A DNA stretch of 64,000 nucleotides from Gemmatimonas sp. (GCF_027531815.1 NZ_JAPZSK010000006.1:620001-684000); one strand, 5' to 3'; shown: positions 33,582 through 42,755, counted from the first letter of the stretch. The notes: generated by a model from the letters alone, not told the origin. Program-made: numbers and translations.

Positions 33582-34268
33582 CTAAGGCAGCGTCAGCAAG
33601 CTCGACAGCAGCGGGCCATCGAGCTGATGGCCACCGGAGAACGACGCCATCGTCGCGTGCGGCTGCACCCGCTGCAGCATGTCGACGACGTCCCGTTGCT
33701 GTTGGGCGTTCAGGAACTCGTCGGCGTCACCACAGGCAAACGTGACCACGGCGTTCGCCAGCGCCGCCGCGAGAAGCGCATCGGGCACATCGTGCGCCGG
33801 GCGGCCGGCCCACGCCACGAAGGCCGTGGGGCGCACCGCGCCGCTGGCAATCCAGCGGGTCGCGGTGGCCACCCCCTGCGAGAAGCCCAGCACCCCCACG
33901 CGAACCGCCGGCGACGCCTGCGACGTAACGTCGCGGTACACCAGGTCGAGCCACGAGAGGGTGTCCGCAATGTCGTCCTCGCGCGCTTCCCGGGTCATCC
34001 AGGTGGCACCCACTCGTTGCAGATGCCCCCCGTCCACGCGTGGCATTTCGGCGTAGAACCGCGATAGTGCCTCGGGCGCCACCACGCACGTGTTCGCCGG
34101 GATAGCCCCGGCGAACTTGCGGATGAATCGGGTGGCCAGTTGGCCATACCCGTGCAACACGAACCAGATACACTGCGCCGACTCGACGGGAACGCCGAGC
34201 ACGGCGTAGCGGGCCGTACGTTGGGTACGACGCGTGACGAGGCGCGGCCCGTCCGGCATGTCATTCAT
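33582..34268 (-). CDS. Phospholipase/carboxylesterase-type alpha/beta hydrolase
   Basis: A 228-residue cytoplasmic hydrolase. The ATG at 34268 is preceded by GAGG at eight bases. The first strand and oxyanion loop read CIWFVLHGYGQLATRF, the nucleophile elbow is VLGFSQGVATATRW, the acid is in TFACGDADEFL and the catalytic His in SFSGGHQLDG. The size and order match the esterase/acyl-protein thioesterase-like branch. The substrate is unknown. It lies 22 bp downstream of the LVIVD-repeat gene on the same strand and is probably co-transcribed with it. Confidence 0.85.
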   Translation of the reverse strand: MNDMPDGPRLVTRRTQRTARYAVLGVPVESAQCIWFVLHGYGQLATRFIRKFAGAIPANTCVVAPEALSRFYAEMPRVDGGHLQRVGATWMTREAREDDIADTLSWLDLVYRDVTSQASPAVRVGVLGFSQGVATATRWIASGAVRPTAFVAWAGRPAHDVPDALLAAALANAVVTFACGDADEFLNAQQQRDVVDMLQRVQPHATMASFSGGHQLDGPLLSSLLTLP

Positions 34269-34290
34269 CGGGCCGCCCTCGTCCTGTACA

Positions 34291-36273
34291 TCACATGGCC
34301 GGCGAGCGGAGATCCTGCAGCGCCTTCTTGAGCAGGTCCGTCTTCTTGCCGTCGCAACCACGCGCCCCTTCGGCCGCCGTCACCGCCGCGTCGAGCGCAC
34401 TGTTGCGCGCCGCCCCGCTCGCCTTCTCGGCCGCCGCGATCTGCGAACGCAGCGCACTCACCGCCGGCGCCGCACACCCCTTCCGCTCCAACTGGTCGGT
34501 GAACGCCTTGGCAAGCGGGAAGCTGGGCGGCCACGAAATCTTCGGCTGCCCCTGCGCGTTGAGCTCGTTCCACTTCACCGTGTTGGCCGCGTCGATCTCG
34601 TTCTGAGTGAGGAACCGGCTGGGCACCAGCTCGGCAACATCGAGACCGCGCGCAATCTCCGAGCTCACGATGTGGCCGTTGTACCAGTACACCGACCACG
34701 AGCCGCCCATCTCCATGCGCGTGCCGTCGACAGGGCCGCGGTCGAAGCTGGCAATCTCGAACGGCTTCGCCGGATCGCTCCAGTCGAACACCGAGATGCC
34801 GCCCTGATACCAGCTCTGCACCATGATGTCGCGCCCCGGCACCGGGATGAGCGACCCATTGTGCGCCACGCAGTTTTCGTTCGACGTCTGGTACGTGGGA
34901 ATCTTGTAGTAGCTGCGGAACTTGAGCGACTTGCGGCCGCTGGCGGGATCGGTGACGATGTCGAAGATCGCGTTGGCGCCCCACTCCGGCTTGTCACCCG
35001 GGCGGCACTTCGGGCCGCCACCGCCACCCCACTCGTCGCTGAAGAGCATCGCGGTGCCATCGTTGTTGAACGTGGCCGAGTGCCAGTAGGCGAAGTTCGA
35101 GTCGGCCACGGCATCGAGACGCACCGGGTTCACCGGGTTGCTGATGTCGAGCAGCAGGCCATGACCTTCGCACGCGCCGCCGGCGAGGCCGAGCGACGGG
35201 TAGACGGTGATGTCGTGACACTGCGACGTCTCGCTGACCTTGCCGGTCGTGTTCTCGCCCATGCCCTGCATCGCGAGCATGCGCTTCACCATACCGTCCA
35301 CCACCGGACGGGCAGCGGCCGTGTCAGCGGCCGAGGCCGTCGTGGCACCACGCGCCTTCATGACGCTGTCGATGACCGGCTTCACCATCTGCGGCGGCAG
35401 TTCGAACTCCACACCGATGCTCGGGATGAACGCCACGAAGGCACCGCGACGCTTCGCCGCTTCCATGGCCTCACGATCGGCGTCCGACGGCCCGTGGTTC
35501 TTGGGCGCCGTGAGCCCCGAGAAGATGTTCGCCCGATTCACGACGGCCGCCTTGGCGGGATCGGCCAGCGGCACCTTGATGATTTCGATGCGCAGGCGCG
35601 AGGAGTTGGGATTGTCGGCCGCGATGTTGCTGCACGCCTCGAGCTCACCCTTGGGGCGGATCGCCGAGGAGCCCGACACGTAGATGTAGATGTTCTCCTT
35701 GTCCTTCGGGTCCTCGAGCACCGTGTGGGTGTGCGACCCACGGCACGTCTGCACGTTGGCGACGAGCTTGGGTTCACGGATGTTGCTGATGTCGAAGATG
35801 CGCACGCCGCGCACGCGATCCTTGCTCACCGCTTCGCGCACGCCACCCGGCTTGCAGTCCACGCGGCCGTTCATCGCTTCGGCGGACATGAACATGAGGT
35901 TCTTGTACACCGAGACGTCGTTCTGCGACGCCGGGCACTCGTAGGCCACGACGAGTTTCGGCTGGGCAGGATTGCTGATGTCCCACACCACGGGGCCGTT
36001 GTAATTGCCCTGGATGACGTAGTTGCCCGTGAACGCCAGATCCGAATTGGTCTCACCCAGGAATCCCTTGGGGCTCGGGACCTTGGCAAGCACACGCATG
36101 TTGGAAGCGAGTTCACCGGCGTCGAAGAGGCCGGCCTTGAGCGTGTTGCGCGGATCGGTGGCCGGCGAGGGAGCCGTACTGGGCTTGGGGGCACGGCCGC
36201 AGGCGGCGAGTGCCAGCGCGGCCAGCGCCATACCGGCACGGCCACGAGACAGGAGCGTCAGGGAGAGGGTCAT
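34291..36273 (-). CDS. LVIVD-repeat lipoprotein
   Basis: A 660-residue exported protein. The ATG at 36273 opens a signal peptide with lipobox LAAC (GMALAALALAACGRAP); an in-frame GTG at 36300 would add nine residues. The body has repeated segments of the LVIVD type predicted to build a beta-propeller: GPVVWDISNPAQPKLVVAYE, GVRIFDISNIREPKLVANVQ, GLLLDISNPVNPVRLDAV and GISVFDWSDPAKPFEIASFD. Several Cys and His residues between blades (CRGSHTHTVLED, CHDITVYPSLGLAGGACEGHG) could bind a metal or form disulfides. The function of this family is not established. It is divergent from the secreted-protein gene at 36597. Confidence 0.85.
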   Translation of the reverse strand: MTLSLTLLSRGRAGMALAALALAACGRAPKPSTAPSPATDPRNTLKAGLFDAGELASNMRVLAKVPSPKGFLGETNSDLAFTGNYVIQGNYNGPVVWDISNPAQPKLVVAYECPASQNDVSVYKNLMFMSAEAMNGRVDCKPGGVREAVSKDRVRGVRIFDISNIREPKLVANVQTCRGSHTHTVLEDPKDKENIYIYVSGSSAIRPKGELEACSNIAADNPNSSRLRIEIIKVPLADPAKAAVVNRANIFSGLTAPKNHGPSDADREAMEAAKRRGAFVAFIPSIGVEFELPPQMVKPVIDSVMKARGATTASAADTAAARPVVDGMVKRMLAMQGMGENTTGKVSETSQCHDITVYPSLGLAGGACEGHGLLLDISNPVNPVRLDAVADSNFAYWHSATFNNDGTAMLFSDEWGGGGGPKCRPGDKPEWGANAIFDIVTDPASGRKSLKFRSYYKIPTYQTSNENCVAHNGSLIPVPGRDIMVQSWYQGGISVFDWSDPAKPFEIASFDRGPVDGTRMEMGGSWSVYWYNGHIVSSEIARGLDVAELVPSRFLTQNEIDAANTVKWNELNAQGQPKISWPPSFPLAKAFTDQLERKGCAAPAVSALRSQIAAAEKASGAARNSALDAAVTAAEGARGCDGKKTDLLKKALQDLRSPAM

Positions 36274-36596
36274 GGCGTTCAAAATGGGTGGAATGCGCAC
36301 GAATACTCAACGTACGTCGGGGGGCGATTCGGCGTTTCATGGCGCCGCGCCAGACGCCGCCCTGGTCCCGTCCCTCGCTGGCGCCGGCTGGCCCTGCCGG
36401 GTGCCGGTCGGACGGGGATGGGACCTTTCCGGAGCGTTGCGGGCATAGACAGGCGGAGCACCGACAGGGACGCAGGGAAAGGTGCAGGCCTTCACCGGGT
36501 TTGCCCGACTGCGGCGGCTTTGGTTTGCTCCCACACTGCAGCAAGCCGCGACGATGCTCGCGCTGCTGCCTGATCGCTCATCCAGAGGTTATTCCC
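36274..36596. other. Divergent intergenic region with a long hairpin
   Basis: This gap of 323 bases lies between divergent genes and should hold two promoters, neither of which I can place with confidence. Its main visible structure is an inverted repeat: GGTCCCGTCCCT at 36364-36375 faces GGGGATGGGACC at 36414-36425, a 12-bp stem with two G-T wobbles, then TTTCC. The internal loop is itself GC-rich and can fold. AGAGG at 36583-36587 may serve as the ribosome binding site of the rightward gene. No coding sequence is convincing here. Confidence 0.45.
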
Positions 36597-37268
36597 ATGA
36601 GATACAGTACGATGTTCGTTGTGGCGCTGGTCGGCTTCGGCACGGTCGCCGGCGCGCAGGAAACCACGCAGCCACCCACGCGACTCCCAGCGGCCAAGGT
36701 CACCGCCGATGAAGGCAAGGCGGTCACCGTCCAGAACGATCGCCGCGAGGTGGTGCGGTTTGTCGTGGAAACGGGGCGTTCCGAGCGCAGCCTCGGCTCG
36801 GTGGGCCCGAACAGCACGGAGAAGTTGCAGTTGCCGACTTGGGCCATCGAGGGCAAGCGCTCCATTGCTGTGCTCGCCATGAGCGAGGCGTCCCGGCAGG
36901 TGATCGCGCGCTACGAGGTCCCGGTGATCGCAGGGCAAATGCTGGGGCTGCTGGTACCGCCGGCGGAAGGGTTGCCGGCTGGTGACAGCCTCATGATCAG
37001 CCTGCCGGCCGGTACCGGACGCGCGGCGACCGTGACCATCGACAACGCGCGTCGCGAACCGGTCACGGTGTTCGCCGAACAGGGGCTGCGCTTCGTGAAG
37101 CTCGGTGACGTGGCGGCCAACCAGCGGGGTACGCTGACGCTCCCCAAGGCCATGTTCTCCGGCACCGGCAGCGTACGCATCTTCGCTCGCCCGGCCGGCG
37201 CGGCGGAGCGCAGCACGCAGGCGCTCAAGCTCGGCGAAGGGGACCACGTGGCGGTCATCGTGATGTAG
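36597..37268 (+). CDS. Predicted periplasmic protein of unknown function
   Basis: A 223-residue protein with a clear signal peptide (MFVVALVGFGTVAGAQE, cleaved near GAQ). The mature part is beta-rich and looks like two similar halves. The first contains VTVQNDRREVVRFVVETGRS and the second VTIDNARREPVTVFAEQGLR; each starts with an (I/V)-x-N-x-R-R-E-x-V pattern and ends in a Leu-rich strand (KLQLPTWAI, TLTLPKAMF). This suggests a tandem beta-sandwich fold. No family is recognised. It is followed by a strong hairpin terminator and is therefore probably a single-gene transcript. Confidence 0.7.
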   Translation: MRYSTMFVVALVGFGTVAGAQETTQPPTRLPAAKVTADEGKAVTVQNDRREVVRFVVETGRSERSLGSVGPNSTEKLQLPTWAIEGKRSIAVLAMSEASRQVIARYEVPVIAGQMLGLLVPPAEGLPAGDSLMISLPAGTGRAATVTIDNARREPVTVFAEQGLRFVKLGDVAANQRGTLTLPKAMFSGTGSVRIFARPAGAAERSTQALKLGEGDHVAVIVM

Positions 37269-37274
37269 TCCGTT

Positions 37275-37309
37275 CGGCACGGGGCGCCGCCCAGAGGTGC
37301 CCCGTGCCG
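37275..37309 (+). terminator. Hairpin terminator
   Basis: CGGCACGGGGC faces GCCCCGTGCCG, a perfect 11-bp stem around a 13-base loop, starting six bases after the stop codon of the secreted-protein gene. No run of T follows, so efficiency is uncertain. Confidence 0.7.
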
Positions 37310-37393
37310 CATGCGTAGAAACACACGAGCGATACACTCGGTGGCGCGGTGATTCCGCTTGTGCGAAACGAGGGTCGGGTTCAGCGTTGCACC

Positions 37394-38518
37394 ATGGCGA
37401 AACCGTGGGCAACCCGAATCCGACCCTCGCGCGCGTCGGTCGCGCTCCTGGCGTTGCTGTCGCTCTCCGCCTGCCGCTGGATCGCCACCGGCTCGCCCAC
37501 CCCGCTGCATCCGGCGCCATCCAACGCGGTGCAGTACGTGGATGCCTGCGCGCCGGCGTGCACCGATTCGCTCGATATCGTGGCCATGGGGGTGGCCGGG
37601 TTTCTGGTCGTGCCGTGGCAGGATACCACGCGACTCGTGCTCGCCCCGCCGATGTTCACCAACCCCACCGTGCCGTGGCTCGTGTTCGGTGACCTGCTGT
37701 TCGGCACGCGCCCCGATACGGCGCAGATCTCGAAGCGCCTCGCCGCCATGCCGGCGGCCAACGCCGAGCGTCTCGGCCGCGTGCAGGCCGTGCTGGTGGG
37801 CCATGGGCATTACGATCATCTGATCGACCTGCCGCCGCTGGTGCCACGCATGCCGCGGGCGCGCGTGTACGGCAGCGAGACCGTGCGGAACCTGCTGGCA
37901 CCCGTTGGCACACTTGCCGACTCGATGCGTGTGGCGGTGGACACATTGGCTGCCTTGAACGGGGCACGCACCGGGCAGTCGATTGTCGTGAGTCCGCTCC
38001 TTGCACTACGGGCCATTACGTGGGCCCACGCGCCCAACATCGGGTCAATCACCATTGCCCCCGGCCACCAACGCACGCCGCGGCGCACGCTGCCGCGCAC
38101 CGTGCACGGGTGGCAGATGGGCACCCCCTATGCGTGGGTCGTGGACGTACGGCGAACCCCCGATCCGGCATCGGCCGTGGCCGTGCGTCTGGTCTATCAC
38201 GACGCGGCCGCCGATGCCGATGTGCAGCGACGGGCCGCCGAGGTGATCGCCACCTTGCCGGCAGCGCACGCGACGGTGGTGATCATCACCGCGGCCAATT
38301 TCGATCAGGCCAACGCCTATCCCGACGTGCTGCTGGCGCACCTCGAGCCACAGCACGTCTTGCTGGGGCACTGGGACGATTTCTTCCGCTCCTCCGACAA
38401 GGCGGAACGCGTGGTCCGCGGCACCAATGCCGAGGCACTCGTGCGGCGCATCACGCCGTTCATTGGCCACCGCTGGTCGGCAGCGCGCGCCGGCACCGTC
38501 ACGCGTGTGCGTTGGTAG
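37394..38518 (+). CDS. Metallo-beta-lactamase-fold lipoprotein
   Basis: A 374-residue protein starting at the ATG at 37394, with a signal peptide and lipobox (SVALLALLSLSACRW). The metal-binding motif HxHxDH is intact in LVGHGHYDHLIDLP, and further candidate ligands lie in GHQRTPRR and near the end in LLGHWDDFF. The layout (substrate-facing strand DIVAMGVAGFLVV, then the MTRLVLAPP-like turn) resembles the broad MBL-fold hydrolase group rather than true beta-lactamases. It should be a periplasmic or outer-membrane-anchored zinc hydrolase of unknown substrate. Its TAG stop lies in an 11-bp tandem duplication. Confidence 0.82.
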   Translation: MAKPWATRIRPSRASVALLALLSLSACRWIATGSPTPLHPAPSNAVQYVDACAPACTDSLDIVAMGVAGFLVVPWQDTTRLVLAPPMFTNPTVPWLVFGDLLFGTRPDTAQISKRLAAMPAANAERLGRVQAVLVGHGHYDHLIDLPPLVPRMPRARVYGSETVRNLLAPVGTLADSMRVAVDTLAALNGARTGQSIVVSPLLALRAITWAHAPNIGSITIAPGHQRTPRRTLPRTVHGWQMGTPYAWVVDVRRTPDPASAVAVRLVYHDAAADADVQRRAAEVIATLPAAHATVVIITAANFDQANAYPDVLLAHLEPQHVLLGHWDDFFRSSDKAERVVRGTNAEALVRRITPFIGHRWSAARAGTVTRVRW

Positions 38519-38534
38519 TGGGCTGGTAGTGGGC
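38513..38534. repeat. 11-bp tandem duplication spanning a stop codon
   Basis: TGGTAGTGGGC is present twice without spacer. The first copy holds the TAG stop codon of the MBL-fold gene; the second repeats TAG out of frame. A further partial copy (TGGTAGCGTGCC) follows at about 38546. Confidence 0.85.
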
Positions 38535-38615
38535 CGGAATTGCGCTGGTAGCGTGCCGATGCTCCGCGCGAGCGACGATGCCTCGTCTTCGCACCGCCGG
38601 CACGTCAGCGCCGAG

Positions 38616-39581
38616 TCAACCGCGTACTGCCATCATGTGCGTGCGCAGGGCGGTGAACACCGTGGGCGCGAGGCGCTGCAGGGCGTACGCCGTCATGAAG
38701 GCGCGGGCAGCAAGTTCACGGCGAAAGCGCGGTGACACGAACGGATCAGCCTTGAGCCGATCGGTGCGCTCCTTGCCCACGAAGAGGTACGCCAGCGCCG
38801 CGGCGTCGGCCTCGGCCACCTGCGCCCGTACCCGCTCGGGGGACTGCGCTGCGAGGAAGAAGGCGTCCATGGCCACACGCTGCCACTCGTGACAGAGCGG
38901 ATCGCGATGGCGGAGCGCCCGCAGCTCGGCTGACAGCGGCAGCTGCGGCTGCTGTGCGTGCTGCGCCCCGGCGCCGATCGCGCGCAACAGTTCACCGAGC
39001 AGGTCGAGCGGGGGCTCGTCACCGCGCACGGGGTGCGGTGGTGGCGAGGTCGCCTCTCCCAGCACGGCCGTGGCCACGTCGGCCACGATTTTCATGACCC
39101 GTTGCGTCTGCTCGTCGCCGCCGTCGTCGGCTTCGCTGTGGCTGCTCCACGCCAACCAGTGCCGTCCATCGAGCGTGGCCAGGGAGGTGGCGACGGCATT
39201 GAGTGCTTCGACGGCTTCCACCTGTTGCAATGCCAGGGCAGCCGCGCGTGGGCGCACGTCGGCGGTGTTGATCCGCACGGCGGCATAAAGTTGGTCATCG
39301 GCATGCCGCACCCAGCAGCGATCGGCATCGGCGATGGTCACGTCCACGTGCAGGACGCCGCCGATCATGGTCTCGAGCAGTGTCCGGGCGGTCAGCGGAC
39401 CCTCGCGCGCGGTGAGCGCTTCCACGGCGGCGTGCTCGTGCCGCACCCATTGGTGATCAGCCAGCGCCGACGCCGCGCTCCCTGTCCGCGCGGCCACCTG
39501 AAAATCGAGGAAACTCGTGCCGTCGTGCAGCGGCGGCCCCAGCACGAGGGTCAGATCGGTGAGCACGGAGAGTGGCGGCAT
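38616..39581 (-). CDS. Protein of unknown function
   Basis: A 321-residue soluble protein with no signal or membrane segment, starting at the ATG at 39581 (MPPLSVLTDL). The first 170 residues alternate strands and helices (LTLVLGPPLHDGTSFLDFQV, GVLHVDVTIADADRCWVRHA). The second part is helical (ELRALRHRDPLCHEWQRVAM, FRRELAARAFMTAYALQRLA). No family is recognised. The longer open frame upstream of this ATG is low-complexity and unlikely to be translated. It is divergent from the amidohydrolase gene at 39697, with 115 bp between them. Confidence 0.6.
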   Translation of the reverse strand: MPPLSVLTDLTLVLGPPLHDGTSFLDFQVAARTGSAASALADHQWVRHEHAAVEALTAREGPLTARTLLETMIGGVLHVDVTIADADRCWVRHADDQLYAAVRINTADVRPRAAALALQQVEAVEALNAVATSLATLDGRHWLAWSSHSEADDGGDEQTQRVMKIVADVATAVLGEATSPPPHPVRGDEPPLDLLGELLRAIGAGAQHAQQPQLPLSAELRALRHRDPLCHEWQRVAMDAFFLAAQSPERVRAQVAEADAAALAYLFVGKERTDRLKADPFVSPRFRRELAARAFMTAYALQRLAPTVFTALRTHMMAVRG

Positions 39582-39696
39582 GGCTACATATTGCCGAGAC
39601 CGGGCGGATGGTGGCAGTGGGCCATGCCGCCCGCCCCCTGACGCGCGGCGGCGCTGCTCGCTATCGCACGTCCCGCCGGCGCGGCATGTTCTCCCC

Positions 39697-40986
39697 ATGA
39701 CACGACTGCTCCGATCATCCGCGCCCCGCCGCTCCGGCCACCGGCTCCTCGTGCGGGGCATCGCCGTCGCTGGAGTGGCGCTCGCGCGTGGGCTGTCCGC
39801 GCAGCCAGCCGCCACGGTCACGGCGTTCACCGGCGCCACGCTCATCGACGGCACCGGCCGCGCTCCGGTGCGCAACGCCACACTGGTCGTGCGCGAGGGG
39901 AAGGTGGTGGCCGCCGGTGCCGGTGAACGCATCGCCGTGCCCGCCGGAGCCAGCCGGGTCCCGCTCAACGGCAAGGTCATCATTCCGGGGCTCATCAACG
40001 CTCATGGCCATGCGTCCACGGCGGCGAATCTGGCCACGTACGCCGCGTACGGGGTGACCACGGTGTACTCCCTGGGCGACGAAGGCCCCGAGGTGTTTGC
40101 GGCGCGCGAAGCGCAGCGGCGGGCGTCTCCGGCGCACGCCCGGGTGTATCTGGCGGGCCCGGTGCTTGCTCCCGCGACCCCCGATGAGGCGCGCGCGCAG
40201 GTGAGTGCGGCGGTAGCCCGCGGCGTGGACATCATCAAGATTCGCGTGGATGACAATCTGGGCACCGCGACGAAGATGACCCCCGAGGTGTATCGCGCGG
40301 TGATCACGGAAGCGCATGCGCGTGGGCAGCGGGTGGCGGTACACGTGTACTATCTCGAGGATGCGCGCGCCCTGCTGGCCGCGGGTGCCGACTACATCGC
40401 GCACAGCGTGCGGGATCACCTCGTGGATGCGGGCTTCGTGAATGCGCTCAAGCGCAGCGGAGTGTGCTACTCCCCCACGCTCATGCGCGAAGTCTCCACG
40501 TTCGTGTACGACACCGTACCGGCCTTCTTCGCCGACTCGCAGTTCCGGGCGCACGCCGATCGCGCCTGGATGGCGACCGTCACCGACCCCGCCCGCATGG
40601 CCGCGACACGGCGCAGCGCGAGCGCGCAACGCTACAAGGCACAGTTGCCGGTGGCCATACAGAACCTGGCCACACTGGCCGCCGCCGGTGTGCCGATTGC
40701 CATGGGCACCGACACGGGGCCGGTCGGACGCTTTCAGGGGTACTTCGAGTTGATGGAGATGGAGATGATGGTGGACGCTGGACTCTCCCCCGCCGCCGTG
40801 CTGACGAGCGCCACACGCGATGCGGCGCGCTGCCTGCGCATTGACCAGGAGGTGGGCACCCTCGAGGCGGGCAAGCAGGCCGACTTCGTGGTGCTGCACG
40901 CCTCGCCCCTCGAGGATATGCGCAACATCCGGCGCCAGCATTCGGTGTGGATTGGCGGCGCGCGGGTGAACACGTCGCCACGCTGA
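39697..40986 (+). CDS. Secreted metal-dependent amidohydrolase
   Basis: A 429-residue enzyme with an export signal (LLVRGIAVAGVALARGLSAQ). The binuclear metal-site ligands of the amidohydrolase superfamily are visible: HxH in LINAHGHAST, a Lys in IIKIRVDDN, His in VAVHVYYLED, His in YIAHSVRDH and the catalytic Asp in MGTDTGPVG. The C-terminal GTLEAGKQADFVVLHASPLEDM is the usual closing beta-sandwich. It is much shorter than the propeller-fused enzyme at 6844-10245 and lacks the propeller. It should hydrolyse an amide or related bond in the periplasm; the substrate is unknown. Its stop codon is inside an 11-bp duplication. Confidence 0.9.
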   Translation: MTRLLRSSAPRRSGHRLLVRGIAVAGVALARGLSAQPAATVTAFTGATLIDGTGRAPVRNATLVVREGKVVAAGAGERIAVPAGASRVPLNGKVIIPGLINAHGHASTAANLATYAAYGVTTVYSLGDEGPEVFAAREAQRRASPAHARVYLAGPVLAPATPDEARAQVSAAVARGVDIIKIRVDDNLGTATKMTPEVYRAVITEAHARGQRVAVHVYYLEDARALLAAGADYIAHSVRDHLVDAGFVNALKRSGVCYSPTLMREVSTFVYDTVPAFFADSQFRAHADRAWMATVTDPARMAATRRSASAQRYKAQLPVAIQNLATLAAAGVPIAMGTDTGPVGRFQGYFELMEMEMMVDAGLSPAAVLTSATRDAARCLRIDQEVGTLEAGKQADFVVLHASPLEDMRNIRRQHSVWIGGARVNTSPR

Positions 40987-41002
40987 TGGCGCGCTGATGG
41001 CG
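40981..41002. repeat. 11-bp tandem duplication spanning a stop codon
   Basis: CGCTGATGGCG occurs twice in a row. The first copy carries the TGA stop of the amidohydrolase; the second puts TGA in a different frame. Confidence 0.88.
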
Positions 41003-41013
41003 CGCGAGGCCGA

Positions 41014-41047
41014 GGGCCGCGGCAGGTGATTTTGTCGCCGCGGTCCC
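41014..41047 (+). terminator. Possible hairpin terminator
   Basis: GGGCCGCGGC faces GCCGCGGTCCC with a one-base bulge: seven plus three base pairs around a 13-base loop that contains TTTT. It lies between the amidohydrolase and recQ. The stem is good, but no T-run follows. Confidence 0.45.
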
Positions 41048-41093
41048 TTAACCTGCAGAACGCCCGGCCCGCTCTTCGCTTCGCCTTCTGCCA

Positions 41094-42662
41094 GTGACCG
41101 CCATACCGCCCGCCACCCGCACGCCAGACGACATCCTCCGCGAGGTGTTCGGCTACACCGATTTCCGGCCGGGCCAGCGGGAAGTGATCGACGCGGTGCT
41201 CGCGCGGCGCGACTGCATCGCCCTCATGCCCACCGGGGCCGGCAAGTCGCTCACGTACCAGATCCCGGCGCGCCTGCTGGGCGGCACGGTATTGGTGATC
41301 TCGCCGCTCATCTCGCTCATGAAGGACCAGGTGGACGCCGTGGCCGGGCTCGGCTACGCCGTTACCGCCATCAACTCCACGCTCGACCCCGACGAGCGTC
41401 GGGCGCGCCTGGAGGGATTCCGCGCCGGCCGCTACGAGCTGGTGTACCTCGCGCCGGAAGCGCTCGATGGCTACCTCGGCGACTTCGTGCAGGGGTGCCC
41501 CGTATCGCTGCTCGTGGTGGACGAGGCGCATTGCATCAGCCAGTGGGGGCACGACTTCCGTCCCAGCTATCGGCGCCTGCAGGGACTCAAGCAGCAGCTC
41601 GACGTGCCCGTGCTGGCGCTCACGGCCACCGCCACCCGCGACGTGGCGCGCGACATCCTGCGGCAGCTGGGGATGAAGAAGCCCGCCGGCTTCAAGGGGT
41701 CGTTCTTCCGCCCCAATCTGCGGATTGGCCTGCGCAAGAAGGGCCAGGGCGGCAACACCCGACGCGAAATCCTCACGCTCGTTGGCGAGCATCGTGGGGA
41801 GAGCGGCATTGTGTATTGCCAGAGCCGCAAGAGCGTCGAGCAGACGTGCGAGTATCTCGTGTCCGAGGGCGTGAAGGCGCTGCCGTATCACGCGGGACTC
41901 GCCCCCGACGAGCGCGCGCGCAATCAGGACGCCTTTCAGCGCGACGACGTGGATGTGATGGTGGCGACCGTGGCGTTCGGCATGGGGATCGACAAGTCCA
42001 ACGTGCGCTTCGTGATCCATCGCGATATGCCCAAGGACATCGAGTCGTGGTACCAGGAGATTGGCCGCGCCGGGCGCGATGGCCTGCCGAGTGACTGCGT
42101 GATGTTCTATTCGTGGGCCGATGTCATGGCGCATGAGCGCTTCACCGATCGGCTGGAGGATGAACAGCTGCGCGAGCGCACCCGGGCCGCCACGAAGGCG
42201 CTCTTCAACCTCATCGAGCGGCCCGGTTGTCGGCATCAGGCGCTCGTGCGGCACTTCGACGAGCAGATCGACCCGTGCGGCGAGTCCTGCGACGCGTGCA
42301 CCGGACAAACGGTCGAAGCACGCCTGACCGAGGCGCTCGAGCTGGAGCGTGTTGCGCGGGCCGGGTGGCGCAGCGGTCCGTCGTCGCTCGCGCGCGGCGT
42401 GCGTCGCGCGACACTCGGCGCCGACGAACTGGATGGCGACGATCGCGCGCTCTTCGATGCGCTGCGCACCCTGCGACGCGAGTTGGCCGAGGAGGCGCGT
42501 GTGCCGCCCTACATCGTGTTTGGCGACCGGGTGCTGCTGGAGATGGTGGCGCGGCGACCGCTTACGCACGCGGCCCTGCTGCAGGTCCCCGGGGTTGGCC
42601 AGGCGAAGCTCGAGCGCTACGGCGATTACTTCCTCGAGGTGATCGTCAGCCACGAGCCGTAG
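41094..42662 (+). CDS. recQ: RecQ-family ATP-dependent DNA helicase
   Basis: A 522-residue superfamily-2 helicase unwinding DNA 3' to 5' in recombination and replication-fork repair. Visible are motif 0 ([14 protein letters not shown]), Walker A MPTGAGKS (45-52), DEAH at 143-146 with [16 protein letters not shown] after it, motif III LTATAT, and the C-terminal motifs [30 protein letters not shown] and [12 protein letters not shown]. The zinc-binding Cys cluster is in [13 protein letters not shown] and [11 protein letters not shown] short HRDC-like domain ends the protein ([33 protein letters not shown]). The winged-helix region is abbreviated, so it is shorter than the 610-residue Escherichia coli RecQ. 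It starts at GTG. Confidence 0.95.
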   Translation: MTAIPPATRTPDDILREVFGYTDFRPGQREVIDAVLARRDCIALMPTGAGKSLTYQIPARLLGGTVLVISPLISLMKDQVDAVAGLGYAVTAINSTLDPDERRARLEGFRAGRYELVYLAPEALDGYLGDFVQGCPVSLLVVDEAHCISQWGHDFRPSYRRLQGLKQQLDVPVLALTATATRDVARDILRQLGMKKPAGFKGSFFRPNLRIGLRKKGQGGNTRREILTLVGEHRGESGIVYCQSRKSVEQTCEYLVSEGVKALPYHAGLAPDERARNQDAFQRDDVDVMVATVAFGMGIDKSNVRFVIHRDMPKDIESWYQEIGRAGRDGLPSDCVMFYSWADVMAHERFTDRLEDEQLRERTRAATKALFNLIERPGCRHQALVRHFDEQIDPCGESCDACTGQTVEARLTEALELERVARAGWRSGPSSLARGVRRATLGADELDGDDRALFDALRTLRRELAEEARVPPYIVFGDRVLLEMVARRPLTHAALLQVPGVGQAKLERYGDYFLEVIVSHEP

Positions 42663-42734
42663 GCGCACGCGCGGCGCCCGGCGCACCAGCCTTGACGCCG
42701 CAATCCCGATTGTTTTAGTTGCAATGACTCTTGT

Positions 42735-42749
42735 TGAAACTCATTCTCA
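42735..42749. promoter_or_regulatory. Fur-box-like operator before FecA-type receptor
   Basis: TGAAACTCATTCTCA matches 11 of the 14 fixed positions of the 7-1-7 Fur consensus TGATAATNATTATCA. It ends six bases before the ATG of a ferric-siderophore-type receptor, in an unusually AT-rich patch (42710-42755). Position and gene context both support iron-dependent repression by Fur. Confidence 0.68.
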
Positions 42750-42755
42750 TTTAAG

